The position numbers and the translations under genes are program-made. Below are positions 25,244 through 36,197 of a stretch of 64,000 nucleotides of DNA, in pieces. Every line of letters starts with the position of its first letter. Within the stretch, counting starts at the first letter, position 1. This DNA comes from Pararhizobium_B sp963838155 (GTDB lineage Bacteria; Pseudomonadota; Alphaproteobacteria; Rhizobiales; Rhizobiaceae): NCBI GenBank assembly GCA_963838155.1, contig CAWIQE010000002.1:1-64000 (forward strand), read 5' to 3'. Below the pieces are notes generated by a model that saw nothing but the letters and a program-made list of their open reading frames with translations, had not been told where the DNA came from and did not search any database.

Positions 25244-26119
25244 CTACCCCTCGCGTCCGAATCCGTAGAGCTCGGCCGGGTTGTCGACGAGGATACGCCG
25301 GATCGCGTCGGCCGGCGCCCAGTCGAGCAGCAGGTCGAGGAGCCCGGCGTCGTCCGGATAGGCGCCGCGCCCGACGCCGACATGCGGCCAGTTGGACCCC
25401 CAGACGACACGTTCGGGCGCATGGGCGATGACCCGTTTCGCCATTGGAGCCACGTCCGCGAAATCCGGCGCGCCGGAGAGGCTCGTCTCGTAGCAGCCGG
25501 CGACCTTGAACCACGCATTGCCGCGGTCGATCAGGCGGAGAACGAGATCGACGCGCGGATCGTCGGCCGGCACGGGATCGATGAACTTGCCGAGATGGTC
25601 GATCGTGTAGTCGACCTCGATCGCCTCGAGTGCGTCCAGATGTCGCTCGATGTCGCGGCCGTTGAACTGGACGATCAGGCTCCACCCCACCTCGCGGACC
25701 AGGCGTTCGACGGGCTTCATCGCCGAGATCGGCACGGCCCCGCCGGGCAGGTCCATGATCCGGGCGCCCCGCACGCCGCGCGCATGGAGGTCCCGCAATT
25801 CCCTGACGCTCGCCTGCGGCGAGACGGCGACGACCGCTCTGGCCTTCTCGGGGCCGATCGCGTCGAGCGCGGCGAGCGTCGAGCCGTTGTCGAACTGGTA
25901 GGCGTTTGACTGGGTGATCACCGTCCTGTCGAGGCCGAGCCGCCGCTGGACCACGGCGTAGTCGGACGGCAGGGCCAGTTCCGCGACGGGCGGTCCCCCG
26001 GGCTGGCCCTTAAAGCCGTCCAGGTAGAAATGCATGTGGCAGTCGGTCGCCCCCTCCGGCGCCTTCAGCCTCGGCGCCGGTCCGTCGAGCGGCCTCGTAT
26101 TGGCGGGTATGGTCTGCAT
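25244..26119 (-). CDS. gli: D-galactarolactone isomerase (amidohydrolase family)
   Basis: A 291-residue TIM-barrel protein of the amidohydrolase superfamily: DCHMHFY at the first strand, TIDHLGKF in the middle and WGSNWPHVG near the end. It sits in the same order with gci and kdgD as in Agrobacterium, where Gli converts galactaro-1,5-lactone to the 1,4-lactone. Alone, the sequence could be another lactonase (for example 2-pyrone-4,6-dicarboxylate hydrolase-like); the operon decides. It starts 12 bp behind gci. Confidence 0.82.
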   Translation of the reverse strand: MQTIPANTRPLDGPAPRLKAPEGATDCHMHFYLDGFKGQPGGPPVAELALPSDYAVVQRRLGLDRTVITQSNAYQFDNGSTLAALDAIGPEKARAVVAVSPQASVRELRDLHARGVRGARIMDLPGGAVPISAMKPVERLVREVGWSLIVQFNGRDIERHLDALEAIEVDYTIDHLGKFIDPVPADDPRVDLVLRLIDRGNAWFKVAGCYETSLSGAPDFADVAPMAKRVIAHAPERVVWGSNWPHVGVGRGAYPDDAGLLDLLLDWAPADAIRRILVDNPAELYGFGREG

Positions 26120-26131
26120 GGGGTAGTCCAG

Positions 26132-27262
26132 CTATTTCAGGGCGAACCGCGACAGGGCCGCGCGATCGATCTCGATGCCGAGGCCCGGGGCGTCGGGTAT
26201 GGCCACCGTGCCGCCGACATGCTCGATCGGGCTCGCCAGCACGGCCTGCCGGAAGGGATTGGGCGTCCGGTCGAACTCGAGGATGGGTTCGATCGGGTCG
26301 CGGCGCGGCGGGTTCGGCGGCAATGCCGCCATGAACTGCAAGCTCGCCGCGAGCGCCACGCCGGTTCCCCAGACATGCGGCACGAGCCGGACGCCGACCA
26401 TGGCCGCCATGTCGGCGACGCGCTTCATCTCGGTGAAGCCTCCAGTGCCGCAGATGTCGGGCTGCAGGATGTCGACGGCGCGCCGTGCCAGCGGATCGCG
26501 CATGGCGTATCGCCCGTGCCAGGTTTCGCCGCCCGCGATCCTCAGCGGCTGCCCGGCGCGCACCGCGCAATAGGCGTCGAGCTGCTCGGGAAGGACGGGC
26601 TCCTCGAACCAGTCGATGTCGAAGCGGGCCGCCCGGGTGCCGAGTTCGACGGCCTCCAGGACGTCGTATCCGTGGTTGGCGTCGATCATGAACCGGGTCT
26701 GCGGGCCGATCGCATCGCGCACGGCCGCGATGACGGCGAGGTCCTCCTCGAGGTCGAAGCCGATCTTGATCTTGACCGCATGGAAGCCCTCGGCGACGTA
26801 GCCTGCGGTCTCCTGCGCCATGTCGTCGGCGCGGTTCACGCCCTCCCTGCGGAAGCCGCCGGTCGCGTAGGCCCGGACGCTCTCGCGGAAGCGGCCGCCC
26901 ATGAGCGTGGAGACGGGCGCCTCGAAGTGCTTCCCCTTGATGTCCCACAAGGCGATGTCGATCCCGGACAGCGCCGTCACCGTCAGGCCGCGCTGGCCCT
27001 GGTCGCGCAGCAGGTTGTATTGCTCGATCCAGAGCTTCTCGGTCTCCAGCGGATTGCGGCCGACGAGGCTTCCCGCGTAGGCGGCGACGACCGCGGCATT
27101 CGGTCCGGCCGGACCCAGGCATTCGCCCCAGCCGGTCGTCCCGTCGTCGCAGACGATCTCGACCAGGCAGTGCTGGCGACGGTCGAAGCGCATGGACGCG
27201 CTCTCGAAGGCGCGGTCGAGCGCGTGGTCGAGGATGTGGGTCCTGACGGTTTCGATCTTCAT
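26132..27262 (-). CDS. gci: D-galactarolactone cycloisomerase (enolase superfamily)
   Basis: A 376-residue mandelate-racemase/muconate-lactonizing family member. The KxK motif (HAVKIKIG), metal ligands in MIDANHGYD, WFEEP and GGETWHG, and a histidine in PHVWGTG are visible. In the hexuronate pathway it converts galactarolactone to 3-deoxy-2-keto-hexarate. The start overlaps the stop of kdgD by 4 bp. Confidence 0.85.
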   Translation of the reverse strand: MKIETVRTHILDHALDRAFESASMRFDRRQHCLVEIVCDDGTTGWGECLGPAGPNAAVVAAYAGSLVGRNPLETEKLWIEQYNLLRDQGQRGLTVTALSGIDIALWDIKGKHFEAPVSTLMGGRFRESVRAYATGGFRREGVNRADDMAQETAGYVAEGFHAVKIKIGFDLEEDLAVIAAVRDAIGPQTRFMIDANHGYDVLEAVELGTRAARFDIDWFEEPVLPEQLDAYCAVRAGQPLRIAGGETWHGRYAMRDPLARRAVDILQPDICGTGGFTEMKRVADMAAMVGVRLVPHVWGTGVALAASLQFMAALPPNPPRRDPIEPILEFDRTPNPFRQAVLASPIEHVGGTVAIPDAPGLGIEIDRAALSRFALK

Positions 27263-28164
27263 GGGCGGTAGGGCTCGATCAGCCGGGCCATCATTTCGGT
27301 CTCCTCCTCGGTGAGATCGGTCAGCGGCGCGCGGACGGGGCCGACGTCGAAGCCGACGAGGCGCACGCCCGCCTTTATGGCCGATACCGCATAGCCGACG
27401 TTCCGGTCGCGGATCCGCATGAAGGGATAGAAGAAGTCCCTCAACATGGCGTTCGTGCGGCTGTGCTCGCCGGCCCTGAGGGCGGTGTAGAACTCCTGCG
27501 CCAGCTTCGGCACGAAGTTGAAGACCGCCGAGGAATAGGTCGTCACGCCCGCACCGAGATAGGCGTCGGCGAAGAGTTCCGCCGTGGGCATGCCGCCCAG
27601 ATAGGTCAGCCGATCGCCGAGCGTGGCCGTGATCTCCCGGACGAGCCCGATCTTGCCCGATCCGTCCTTGAAGCCGACGAGGTTCGGACAGGCGTCGCAG
27701 AGCCGCGCGAGGGTTTCGGCCCGCAGGATGGAATTATCGCGATTGTAGACCATCACGCCGATCCGCACGGCTTCGCAAACCGCCTTGATGTGGGCGAAGA
27801 GGCCCTGCTGGTTGGCGCCGATCAGGTAATGCGGCAGAAGCAGGATGCCGTCGGCCCCCGCATCCTCCGCCGCTTGGGCCAACGAGACCGCCATCCGGGT
27901 TCCGTAACCGCAGCCGGCGACGATCGGCGTATCGCCCGCGGACGCCTTGGCGGCACGCACGATGATGGGAACCTCCTCCGGCGCGAGCGAAAAGAACTCG
28001 CCCGTGCCGCCGGCGGCGAAGAGCACGCTCGCGTCGAACCCCGACAGCCAGCCGACGTGATCGGCGTAGACCTCGGCATTGAATTCGCCGTCCGCGCCGA
28101 ACGGCGTCACGGGAAACGACAGGAGGCCGCCCGCGAGGGCGGATTTCAGTGCAAGGGGGTCCAT
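27259..28164 (-). CDS. kdgD: 5-dehydro-4-deoxyglucarate dehydratase
   Basis: A 301-residue DapA-family aldolase-type enzyme that dehydrates and decarboxylates 5-keto-4-deoxyglucarate to 2-oxoglutarate semialdehyde. The Schiff-base lysine is in NLVGFKDGSGK, and the tyrosine is in VMVYNRDN. The ATG at 28164 has TGGAGAG upstream. It is the first gene of kdgD-gci-gli, divergent in function but co-oriented with the downstream-lying GntR regulator gene at 28266. Confidence 0.93.
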   Translation of the reverse strand: MDPLALKSALAGGLLSFPVTPFGADGEFNAEVYADHVGWLSGFDASVLFAAGGTGEFFSLAPEEVPIIVRAAKASAGDTPIVAGCGYGTRMAVSLAQAAEDAGADGILLLPHYLIGANQQGLFAHIKAVCEAVRIGVMVYNRDNSILRAETLARLCDACPNLVGFKDGSGKIGLVREITATLGDRLTYLGGMPTAELFADAYLGAGVTTYSSAVFNFVPKLAQEFYTALRAGEHSRTNAMLRDFFYPFMRIRDRNVGYAVSAIKAGVRLVGFDVGPVRAPLTDLTEEETEMMARLIEPYRP

Positions 28165-28210
28165 TGTCTCTCCAGATCCTTGAAGGCGCCGTCGCGGCAC
28201 GTTCGAACGA

Positions 28211-28230
28211 TCATAAGCCTCATCATATCT
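28211..28230. promoter_or_regulatory. Candidate GntR half-site upstream of kdgD
   Basis: TCATCATA at 28220-28227 is the reverse complement of TATGATGA found upstream of dctP (29133-29140). A second, similar TCATAA lies at 28211. This is a weak candidate for control of kdgD-gci-gli by the FadR-type regulator. Confidence 0.35.
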
Positions 28231-28265
28231 CTGTCAACAACTCGTCCGACAACTACGCGACCAGA

Positions 28266-29006
28266 TCACCGGCGAATCATGTCGCGGTATCGCTGCAGGC
28301 TGCCCTTCAGATGGGTGCGCACCGCATCCCGCGCGCCGTCCTCGTCGCGCGCGGAGATCGCGTCGGCAATGCGCCGATGCTCGGCCTGGATCTGGTCCAG
28401 GTAGCCGCTCGCCGTCCGCTCCCCGCCGCCGTCCTGAAGCGACGCGCGCGGGATGACGTTGCGGCCCATCATTTCGAGAAATTCGCGGAAGCGCGGGTTG
28501 TTGCTCGCGTCGGCGATCGCGAGGTGGAAGACGAAGTCCGCCTCGGTCGTCGGGCGGCCGGCGGCGATCAGCGCGCCGAGGTCGTCGTATCGCTCGAAAA
28601 TGACCTCCTCCTGCGCCGGCGAACGCCGAACCGCGGCCAGGCCGGCGGCTTCGATCTCGACGGCGGCGCGAAGCTCGAGAATCTCGATGATCGACGATAT
28701 TCGCGCGGTTTCGAAGGGCTGGAACGGCGTCGCGCCGGGCGGCTGGCTGTTGAGGACGAAGACGCCGACGCCGTGGCGCGGTTCGACGAGCCCGTCCGCA
28801 CGGAGGGAGGCGATGGCCTCGCGAACGACCGTCCTGCTGACGCCGAACCGTTTCGTCAGGCCGGCTTCGCTGGGGAGTTTGTCGCCAGGCTTCATTTCGC
28901 CCTCGACGATCGCCTCGCGCAGCGCTGCGCCGACCGTCGCGACGAGATTCCTGCGGCCCGGCGCACGCGGCGCGGCCCCCTGCTGCGCTCCCTCGTCGGT
29001 TTTCAT
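28266..29006 (-). CDS. GntR-family regulator, FadR subfamily (hexuronate genes)
   Basis: A 246-residue regulator. The N-terminal winged helix (PGDKLPSEAGLTKRFGVSRT...) is followed by an all-helical FCD domain with the metal/ligand pattern (residues around ADFVFHLAIADAS and AEHRRI). It lies between kdgD-gci-gli and the TRAP/udh genes and is probably the hexuronate repressor that releases in the presence of a pathway intermediate. The ATG at 29006 is preferred; a longer frame reaches 29060. Confidence 0.9.
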   Translation of the reverse strand: MKTDEGAQQGAAPRAPGRRNLVATVGAALREAIVEGEMKPGDKLPSEAGLTKRFGVSRTVVREAIASLRADGLVEPRHGVGVFVLNSQPPGATPFQPFETARISSIIEILELRAAVEIEAAGLAAVRRSPAQEEVIFERYDDLGALIAAGRPTTEADFVFHLAIADASNNPRFREFLEMMGRNVIPRASLQDGGGERTASGYLDQIQAEHRRIADAISARDEDGARDAVRTHLKGSLQRYRDMIRR

Positions 29007-29128
29007 ATCTGCCACGGGACGTCCTTCCGATGTTCGCGTTCGCCACGCGATAGCCTGCATGCCTGCGCCGGAGCGGTTTCCCGAACGCTCCTCAGTCGTC
29101 GAGATAAGTGTTGACGACCTGTTTCTGA

Positions 29129-29144
29129 CTTGTATGATGACACC
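29129..29144. promoter_or_regulatory. Candidate GntR operator upstream of the TRAP operon
   Basis: TGTATGATGACA (29131-29142) is an inverted repeat with TGT...ACA arms, the general shape of FadR-type GntR sites. It lies 56 bp before the dctP start, between the divergent regulator and TRAP genes. Confidence 0.45.
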
Positions 29145-29197
29145 ATCGTAAACGTATTACAAGCTATCCGGACTTCGGACATTCAGGGAGGAAAGAC

Positions 29198-30190
29198 ATG
29201 ACACGTCTCCAAAAGATCCTGCGGGCGGGCGCCTTCGCCGGTGCCGCCTTGTGCGTCGCCATGGCGACGCAGGCGTCGGCCGCGAACTGGCGCGGCTGGA
29301 ACATCCACGCTCCCGGCTACCCGAATACGGTCGCCATGGAAAGCTTCGCCAAGGCCGTCACCAAGGACACCGACGGCAAGGTCACCGCGCAGGTCTACAA
29401 CAACGCCGTCCTCGGCGACCAGCCCGATGCGATCGAGCAGACGCGCAACGGTGCGCTGGACTTCGCGAACTTCAACATGGGTCCGATGGGCCCCATCGTG
29501 CCGATGACCAACGTGCTCTCGCTTCCGTTCCTGTTCAACAGCGTGGAGCAGATGCACCACGTGATGGACGGCCCGATCGGCCAGGACTTCAGCGATGCGC
29601 TCTCCAAGAAGGGGCTCGTCGCCCTGTCGTGGTTCGATTCCGGCGCGCGCAGCATGTACAACACCAAGCGGCCGATCGAAAAGCCGTCCGACGTCAAGGG
29701 CCTCAAGATCCGCGTCATGAACAACGATCTCTACGTCCAGATGATCGACGCCATGGGCGGCAACGCCACCCCGATGGCATTCGGCGAGGTCTACCAGGCG
29801 CTGAAGACCGGCGTCATCGACGGAGCTGAAAACAACTACCCCTCCTACGAGGAGACGAACCACTACGAGGTCGCGAAATACTATTCGACGACCGATCACC
29901 TGATCATTCCGGAGTGCCTCTGCATCGCCAAGAAGAGCTGGGACGCCCTGTCGAAGGACCAGCAGGAGATCGTGCGCAAGGATGCGATCGCCGCCGCCAA
30001 GGAGCAGCGCGAACTCTGGGCGAAGGATTCCGAAAAGGCCAAGGCGGACGTGGAAAAGGGTGGCGCGAAGATCAACGTCGTCCACGACCTGACCCCGTTC
30101 CAGAAGGCGATGGAGCCGGTCTACGCCAAGTTCTACAAGGAAAATCCGGACATGAAGGCGCTCGTGGAGAAAATCAGGGCGACCAAGTAG
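29198..30190 (+). CDS. dctP: TRAP transporter periplasmic binding protein (DctP)
   Basis: A 330-residue periplasmic receptor with a signal peptide (LRAGAFAGAALCVAMATQASA). The mature protein carries the DctP pattern: GLKIRVMNN (arginine gripping the carboxylate), ALKTGVIDGAENNYPSY and the C-terminal helix region. In this cluster it most likely binds galacturonate or glucuronate. GGGAGGAAAG lies before the ATG. A strong hairpin follows the gene. Confidence 0.93.
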   Translation: MTRLQKILRAGAFAGAALCVAMATQASAANWRGWNIHAPGYPNTVAMESFAKAVTKDTDGKVTAQVYNNAVLGDQPDAIEQTRNGALDFANFNMGPMGPIVPMTNVLSLPFLFNSVEQMHHVMDGPIGQDFSDALSKKGLVALSWFDSGARSMYNTKRPIEKPSDVKGLKIRVMNNDLYVQMIDAMGGNATPMAFGEVYQALKTGVIDGAENNYPSYEETNHYEVAKYYSTTDHLIIPECLCIAKKSWDALSKDQQEIVRKDAIAAAKEQRELWAKDSEKAKADVEKGGAKINVVHDLTPFQKAMEPVYAKFYKENPDMKALVEKIRATK

Positions 30191-30211
30191 GCCATCGGAC
30201 GGATCCGTTGT

Positions 30212-30241
30212 CCCCGGGCGCTATGTCGCCCGGGGCTTTTC
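30212..30241 (+). terminator. Intrinsic hairpin between dctP and dctQ
   Basis: CCCCGGGCG (30212-30220), loop CTATGT, CGCCCGGGG (30227-30235), then CTTTT. A nine-pair GC-rich stem with a U-run fits a partial terminator, so the receptor is made in excess over the membrane parts. The dctQ ATG at 30242 follows directly. Confidence 0.8.
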
Positions 30242-30808
30242 ATGAGAGGTCTGATCGTGGTCAACCAGCATGACGATACGGGCGAAGCGATACCGCCAAG
30301 CCCGCCGGCCGGGCAGCCCACGGCCGTCGCGAAGCTCCTGGACGGAATTGCCTGGCTCTGCATGCTCCTGGCGGGCATCGCGCTCGTCACGGTCATCTTC
30401 ACCTTCGGCTACCTGGTCTACGGCCGCTACGTTCTCAACAACACGCCGACATGGGTGGAGCAGCTGTCGCTGCTTCTCGTCTCCTACATCACCTTTCTCG
30501 GTGCCGCGGTCGGTGTGAGGCGCAACAGCCATTTGAGCATCGATTTCGTCAGGGAGGGCCTTCCCTACCTGCCGCGCGTCGTCATGCGGTATCTCTCCGA
30601 CCTGCTGGTGGTCGTCTTCGGCGCCTGCATGGCTTGGGAAGGCTGGGAACTCTTTGCGACGAACCTCGACCGCTTCATCCCGATGCTCGGCGTGGCGGAG
30701 GGGTGGCGCGCCATTCCCATGGCCGTCTGCGGCGCGCTCATGGTGATCTTCTGCAGCTTCAACATCATCATGCGCGCGGCCCGGGGCGGCGACGCGGAAG
30801 GGTCGTAA
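30242..30808 (+). CDS. dctQ: TRAP transporter small membrane subunit (DctQ)
   Basis: A 188-residue four-helix membrane protein with the DctQ signature: TWVEQLSLLLVSYITFLG and a following VGVRRNSHLSIDF. The ATG at 30242 sits directly behind the hairpin with no room for a ribosome site. A GTG at 30257, with AGAGG upstream, is an attractive alternative start. The gene is 3 bp from dctM. Confidence 0.9.
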   Translation: MRGLIVVNQHDDTGEAIPPSPPAGQPTAVAKLLDGIAWLCMLLAGIALVTVIFTFGYLVYGRYVLNNTPTWVEQLSLLLVSYITFLGAAVGVRRNSHLSIDFVREGLPYLPRVVMRYLSDLLVVVFGACMAWEGWELFATNLDRFIPMLGVAEGWRAIPMAVCGALMVIFCSFNIIMRAARGGDAEGS

Positions 30809-30811
30809 ATC

Positions 30812-32095
30812 ATGGGTCTGGCCATCCTGTTCGGGCTGTTCTTCCTCGGCCTGATCGTCGGCGCGCCGGTGGCGTTCGCCCTCGGTCTCGCCGCCGTCGC
30901 CAGCTTTCTCTACGAGGGCTTCCCACTCTTCGTGGCGTTCCAGCGCATCTTGTCGGGCATCTCCGTCTATTCGCTGCTGGCCATTCCGTTCTTCATTTTC
31001 GCCGGCGAGCTCATGCTGCATGGCGGCATCGCCGCGCGCCTGGTCCGATTCGCCGCCGCGGCCGTCGGCAGCATGCGCGGCGGGCTCGGAATGGTGGACG
31101 TATTCTCGTCCATGCTCTTCGGCGGAATCTCCGGATCCGCCGTCGCGGATACGTCGGCGCTGGGCTCCATCCTCATGCCGGTGATGAAGGAAAAGGGCTA
31201 CGATGCCGACTATGCGGTGAACGTGACGGTGACGTCGTCCGTCGCCGGCGTCGTCATTCCGCCGAGCCACAACATGATCCTGTTCGCGGTGGCGGCCGGC
31301 GGCGGCATTTCCGTGGGCAAGCTGTTCATCGCCGGCGTGGTGCCGGGGGTGCTCATGTGCCTCTGCCTGGCGGTGGCGGCCTACATCGTCGCGGTCCGCC
31401 GCGGCTACGGTTCCGAGCCCTTCCCCGGCTTCAAGGCGTTGCTCTGGAGCTTCGTCCTCTCGATCCCGGGCTTGCTGACGGCGGTCATCATCGTCGGCGG
31501 GACGCTGTCGGGCATCATGACGGTGACCGAATCGGGCGCATTCGGCGCCATCTACGCGGTCGTGATCACGGCGCTCGTCTATCGGGAACTGACCTGGAGC
31601 GCCTTCGTCAACGCCGTTTCGAACGCCGTCCGCACGACTGCGCTCGTCATGATCCTCGTCGGCTGCGCCTCGGCCTTCGCCTACATGCTGGCGCTCTACC
31701 GCGTGCCGGACACGCTCGCGAACCTTCTGACGTCGATCTCGAGCAACCCCTACGTCATCCTGCTCATGCTCAACCTGATCCTGCTCCTTCTCGGGATGAT
31801 CATGGACATGGCAGCCCTCATCCTGATCTGTACGCCGATCTTCCTTCCGGTCGTCACGCAACTCGGAATGGATCCGATCCAGTTCGGCGTCATCCTGATG
31901 ATGAATCTCGGCCTGGGCCTCTGCACGCCGCCGGTCGGTGCGTGCCTCTTCGTCGGCTGCGTCATCGGCAACATCAAGATCGAAGAGGCGATCCGGACGA
32001 TCTGGCCCTTCTATATCGCCATCTTCGTCGCCCTTATGCTGGTGACCTACGTCCCGGCGGTGTCGATGACGCTGCCGTACCTCCTGCAACAGTGA
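30812..32095 (+). CDS. dctM: TRAP transporter large membrane subunit (DctM)
   Basis: A 427-residue, roughly 12-helix transporter that couples import to the sodium or proton gradient. Family motifs are visible: FFIFAGELMLHGGIA, FGGISGSAVADTSALG and the late VIPPSHNMILF and LGLCTPPVGA. It works with DctP and DctQ and lies between dctQ and udh. Confidence 0.94.
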   Translation: MGLAILFGLFFLGLIVGAPVAFALGLAAVASFLYEGFPLFVAFQRILSGISVYSLLAIPFFIFAGELMLHGGIAARLVRFAAAAVGSMRGGLGMVDVFSSMLFGGISGSAVADTSALGSILMPVMKEKGYDADYAVNVTVTSSVAGVVIPPSHNMILFAVAAGGGISVGKLFIAGVVPGVLMCLCLAVAAYIVAVRRGYGSEPFPGFKALLWSFVLSIPGLLTAVIIVGGTLSGIMTVTESGAFGAIYAVVITALVYRELTWSAFVNAVSNAVRTTALVMILVGCASAFAYMLALYRVPDTLANLLTSISSNPYVILLMLNLILLLLGMIMDMAALILICTPIFLPVVTQLGMDPIQFGVILMMNLGLGLCTPPVGACLFVGCVIGNIKIEEAIRTIWPFYIAIFVALMLVTYVPAVSMTLPYLLQQ

Positions 32096-32111
32096 ATGCC
32101 AAGGAGAACCC

Positions 32112-32915
32112 ATGCTGAGGAAACTTCTCGTGACCGGCGCCGCAGGCGGCGTCGGCAAGGCGATCCGCCCTCTCCTGCCGCAGCTCGCCGACAGCGTGGT
32201 CCTGTCGGACATCGCGGCGATCGACGATCCGGGCGCAAACGAGCAGGTCGTGGCCTGCGACCTGACCGACCGCCAGGCCGTCGGGGCGCTCGTCGACGGC
32301 GTCGACGGGATCATTCACCTCGGGGGCCTTTCGGTCGAGCACGCCTTCGACGCCATTCTCCAGGCGAATTTCCTCGGGACCTACAATCTCTTCGAATCGG
32401 CCCGCAGGAACGGGCGTCCCCGTATCGTCTTCGCCAGCTCCAACCACGTCATCGGCTACTACCGCCGGGACCAGCGGCTGGACGCGAGCGTCCTTCCGAA
32501 GCCGGATTCCTTCTACGGCCTCTCCAAGGCGTTCGGGGAAAACCTGGCGAGCATGTATTTCGACAAATTCGGGCAGGAGTGCCTGTCGGTCCGGATCGGG
32601 TCCTGCTTTCCGAAGCCGAAAAACCCGCGCATGCTGGCGACCTGGCTTGCCGTGGAGGACTTCGCCGATCTCTGCGCGCGCGCATTCGAGGCCCCTCGCT
32701 TGGGCAACGCCATCGTCTACGGCGCCTCCGACAACGACGAGACATGGTGGGACAACGCGCAAACCGCGTTTCTCGGGTGGAAGCCGAAACACTCGTCGTC
32801 CAGATGGCGGCAGGAGACCCTGGCGTCGGCCGCGCCGGAGGATCCGACGGATCCGGCCGTGATCTATCAGGGAGGAGGCTTCGCCGCCGCCGGCCACCCC
32901 GAAGACGGGCACTGA
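32112..32915 (+). CDS. udh: Uronate dehydrogenase
   Basis: A 267-residue short-chain/NAD-epimerase-like enzyme that oxidises galacturonate or glucuronate to the aldarolactone. It has a GxxGxxG fold (LLVTGAAGGVGKAI), an NAD-binding acid (DIAAIDD) and the catalytic YGLSK. The length and the ending match Agrobacterium Udh (about 265). AAGGAG precedes the ATG. Together with the kdgD-gci-gli arm it makes the oxidative hexuronate pathway. The NAD-dependent 2-oxoglutarate-semialdehyde dehydrogenase that ends the route is not in the window. Confidence 0.9.
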   Translation: MLRKLLVTGAAGGVGKAIRPLLPQLADSVVLSDIAAIDDPGANEQVVACDLTDRQAVGALVDGVDGIIHLGGLSVEHAFDAILQANFLGTYNLFESARRNGRPRIVFASSNHVIGYYRRDQRLDASVLPKPDSFYGLSKAFGENLASMYFDKFGQECLSVRIGSCFPKPKNPRMLATWLAVEDFADLCARAFEAPRLGNAIVYGASDNDETWWDNAQTAFLGWKPKHSSSRWRQETLASAAPEDPTDPAVIYQGGGFAAAGHPEDGH

Positions 32916-32974
32916 GGCGGACGAACCGCCGTGCCGGCGCCGATCGGGCGGCAGCGGTCCTCGCCGAAACGAAA

Positions 32975-33000
32975 GAACCCGAGCCGCAAGGCCCGGGTTC
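32975..33000 (-). terminator. Intrinsic terminator of hupB
   Basis: GAACCCG...CGGGTTC stem (32975-33000) with a short GCAA loop region, followed on the minus strand by TTCTTTCGTTTCG. It lies 26 bp past the HU stop. Confidence 0.75.
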
Positions 33001-33026
33001 ATTTCATGTCCGGAGACCGGAAAGTC

Positions 33027-33299
33027 TCAGTTGACGGCGTCCTTCAGGCCCTTGCCGGCCGAGAATTTCGGCACGTTGCGGGCAGGAATGTCCACCTCGG
33101 CACCGGTCGACGGGTTGCGTCCCTTCGACGCCTCGCGCCGCGAGACCGTGAAGTTGCCGAAGCCGACGAGGCGCACATCGCCGCCCTTCTTCAGTTCCGA
33201 CGTGATCGCGTCGAAGACTGCCTCTACCGCCGAGCCTGCTTCCCCTTTTGCCATACCGGACCTTTCGGCGACAGCAGCGACGAGTTCATTCTTGTTCAT
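33027..33299 (-). CDS. hupB: DNA-binding protein HU
   Basis: A 90-residue histone-like protein. It has the N-terminal helices (MNKNELVAAVAERSGM), the HU signature GFGNFTVSRREASKGRNP and the arm tip NPSTG. It is dimeric, and bends and packages DNA in the nucleoid. It sits next to lon as in many Alphaproteobacteria. Confidence 0.97.
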   Translation of the reverse strand: MNKNELVAAVAERSGMAKGEAGSAVEAVFDAITSELKKGGDVRLVGFGNFTVSRREASKGRNPSTGAEVDIPARNVPKFSAGKGLKDAVN

Positions 33300-33435
33300 G
33301 TTTCCACCCCTTTCGAACGGTTTGAAACAACTCGTTGAAAATATCGAGTGGAGTGTAACCGATGGTCCGGAAAGCTCAACGAGCGGGCACTCGAAGAATC
33401 CCGCAATTCAGGGGTTTTTTCGGGAAAGTGTGGCA

Positions 33436-33468
33436 AAAAAGATGGCCGGGCGCTCGCGCGCCCGGCCA
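33436..33468 (-). terminator. Intrinsic terminator of lon
   Basis: An 11-bp perfect stem (33443-33453 and 33458-33468: GGCCGGGCGC against its complement) with a 4-base loop, followed on the minus strand by TCTTTTTTG. Confidence 0.88.
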
Positions 33469-33496
33469 CGTTCGGAATTTTCGTCTTGCGCGCGAC

Positions 33497-35920
<2,424 letters not shown>

Positions 35921-36002
35921 CTTATTTTCCTTTCACCACTCCCTCGCGGGAGGGTTGGAACCGGTCGGCAAACCGCCGGTCCACGGTACCTTGATGTGAA
36001 GC

Positions 36003-36033
36003 GTAGGTGGAGTTCGGAATTGTCTCTTTCAAG
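36003..36033 (-). promoter_or_regulatory. Possible heat-shock (sigma-32) promoter for lon
   Basis: Minus-strand CTTGAAA (36027-36033) is followed after 17 bases by CACCTAC (36003-36009), 83 bp before the lon ATG. The -35 matches the alphaproteobacterial RpoH consensus well, the -10 only in part. Confidence 0.35.
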
Positions 36034-36165
36034 TGCGGGATCCAGCGCGGACAGACATGAATGTACGCCGGAAACCCGTTCGTACAATCCGTAAATCGGC
36101 ATTTACGCACAATACTCTGTACGACCGGATAGCCCGCTCGGAGATGGCCGGATCGGCCACCCACC

Positions 36166-36196
36166 TCAAAAGGCTGTGCCCGGTCCGGGCGCAGCC
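36166..36196 (-). terminator. Intrinsic terminator of clpX
   Basis: On the minus strand GGCTGCGCCC, loop GGACC, GGGCACAGCC (one mismatch), followed by TTTTGAGG. It begins 1 bp beyond the clpX stop. Confidence 0.8.
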
Positions 36197-36197
36197 C

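Noticed and set aside
25244..26119. 2-pyrone-4,6-dicarboxylate hydrolase (LigI)
   Set aside because: The family is the same, but the neighbours gci, kdgD, udh and a TRAP transporter fit galactarolactone isomerase better.
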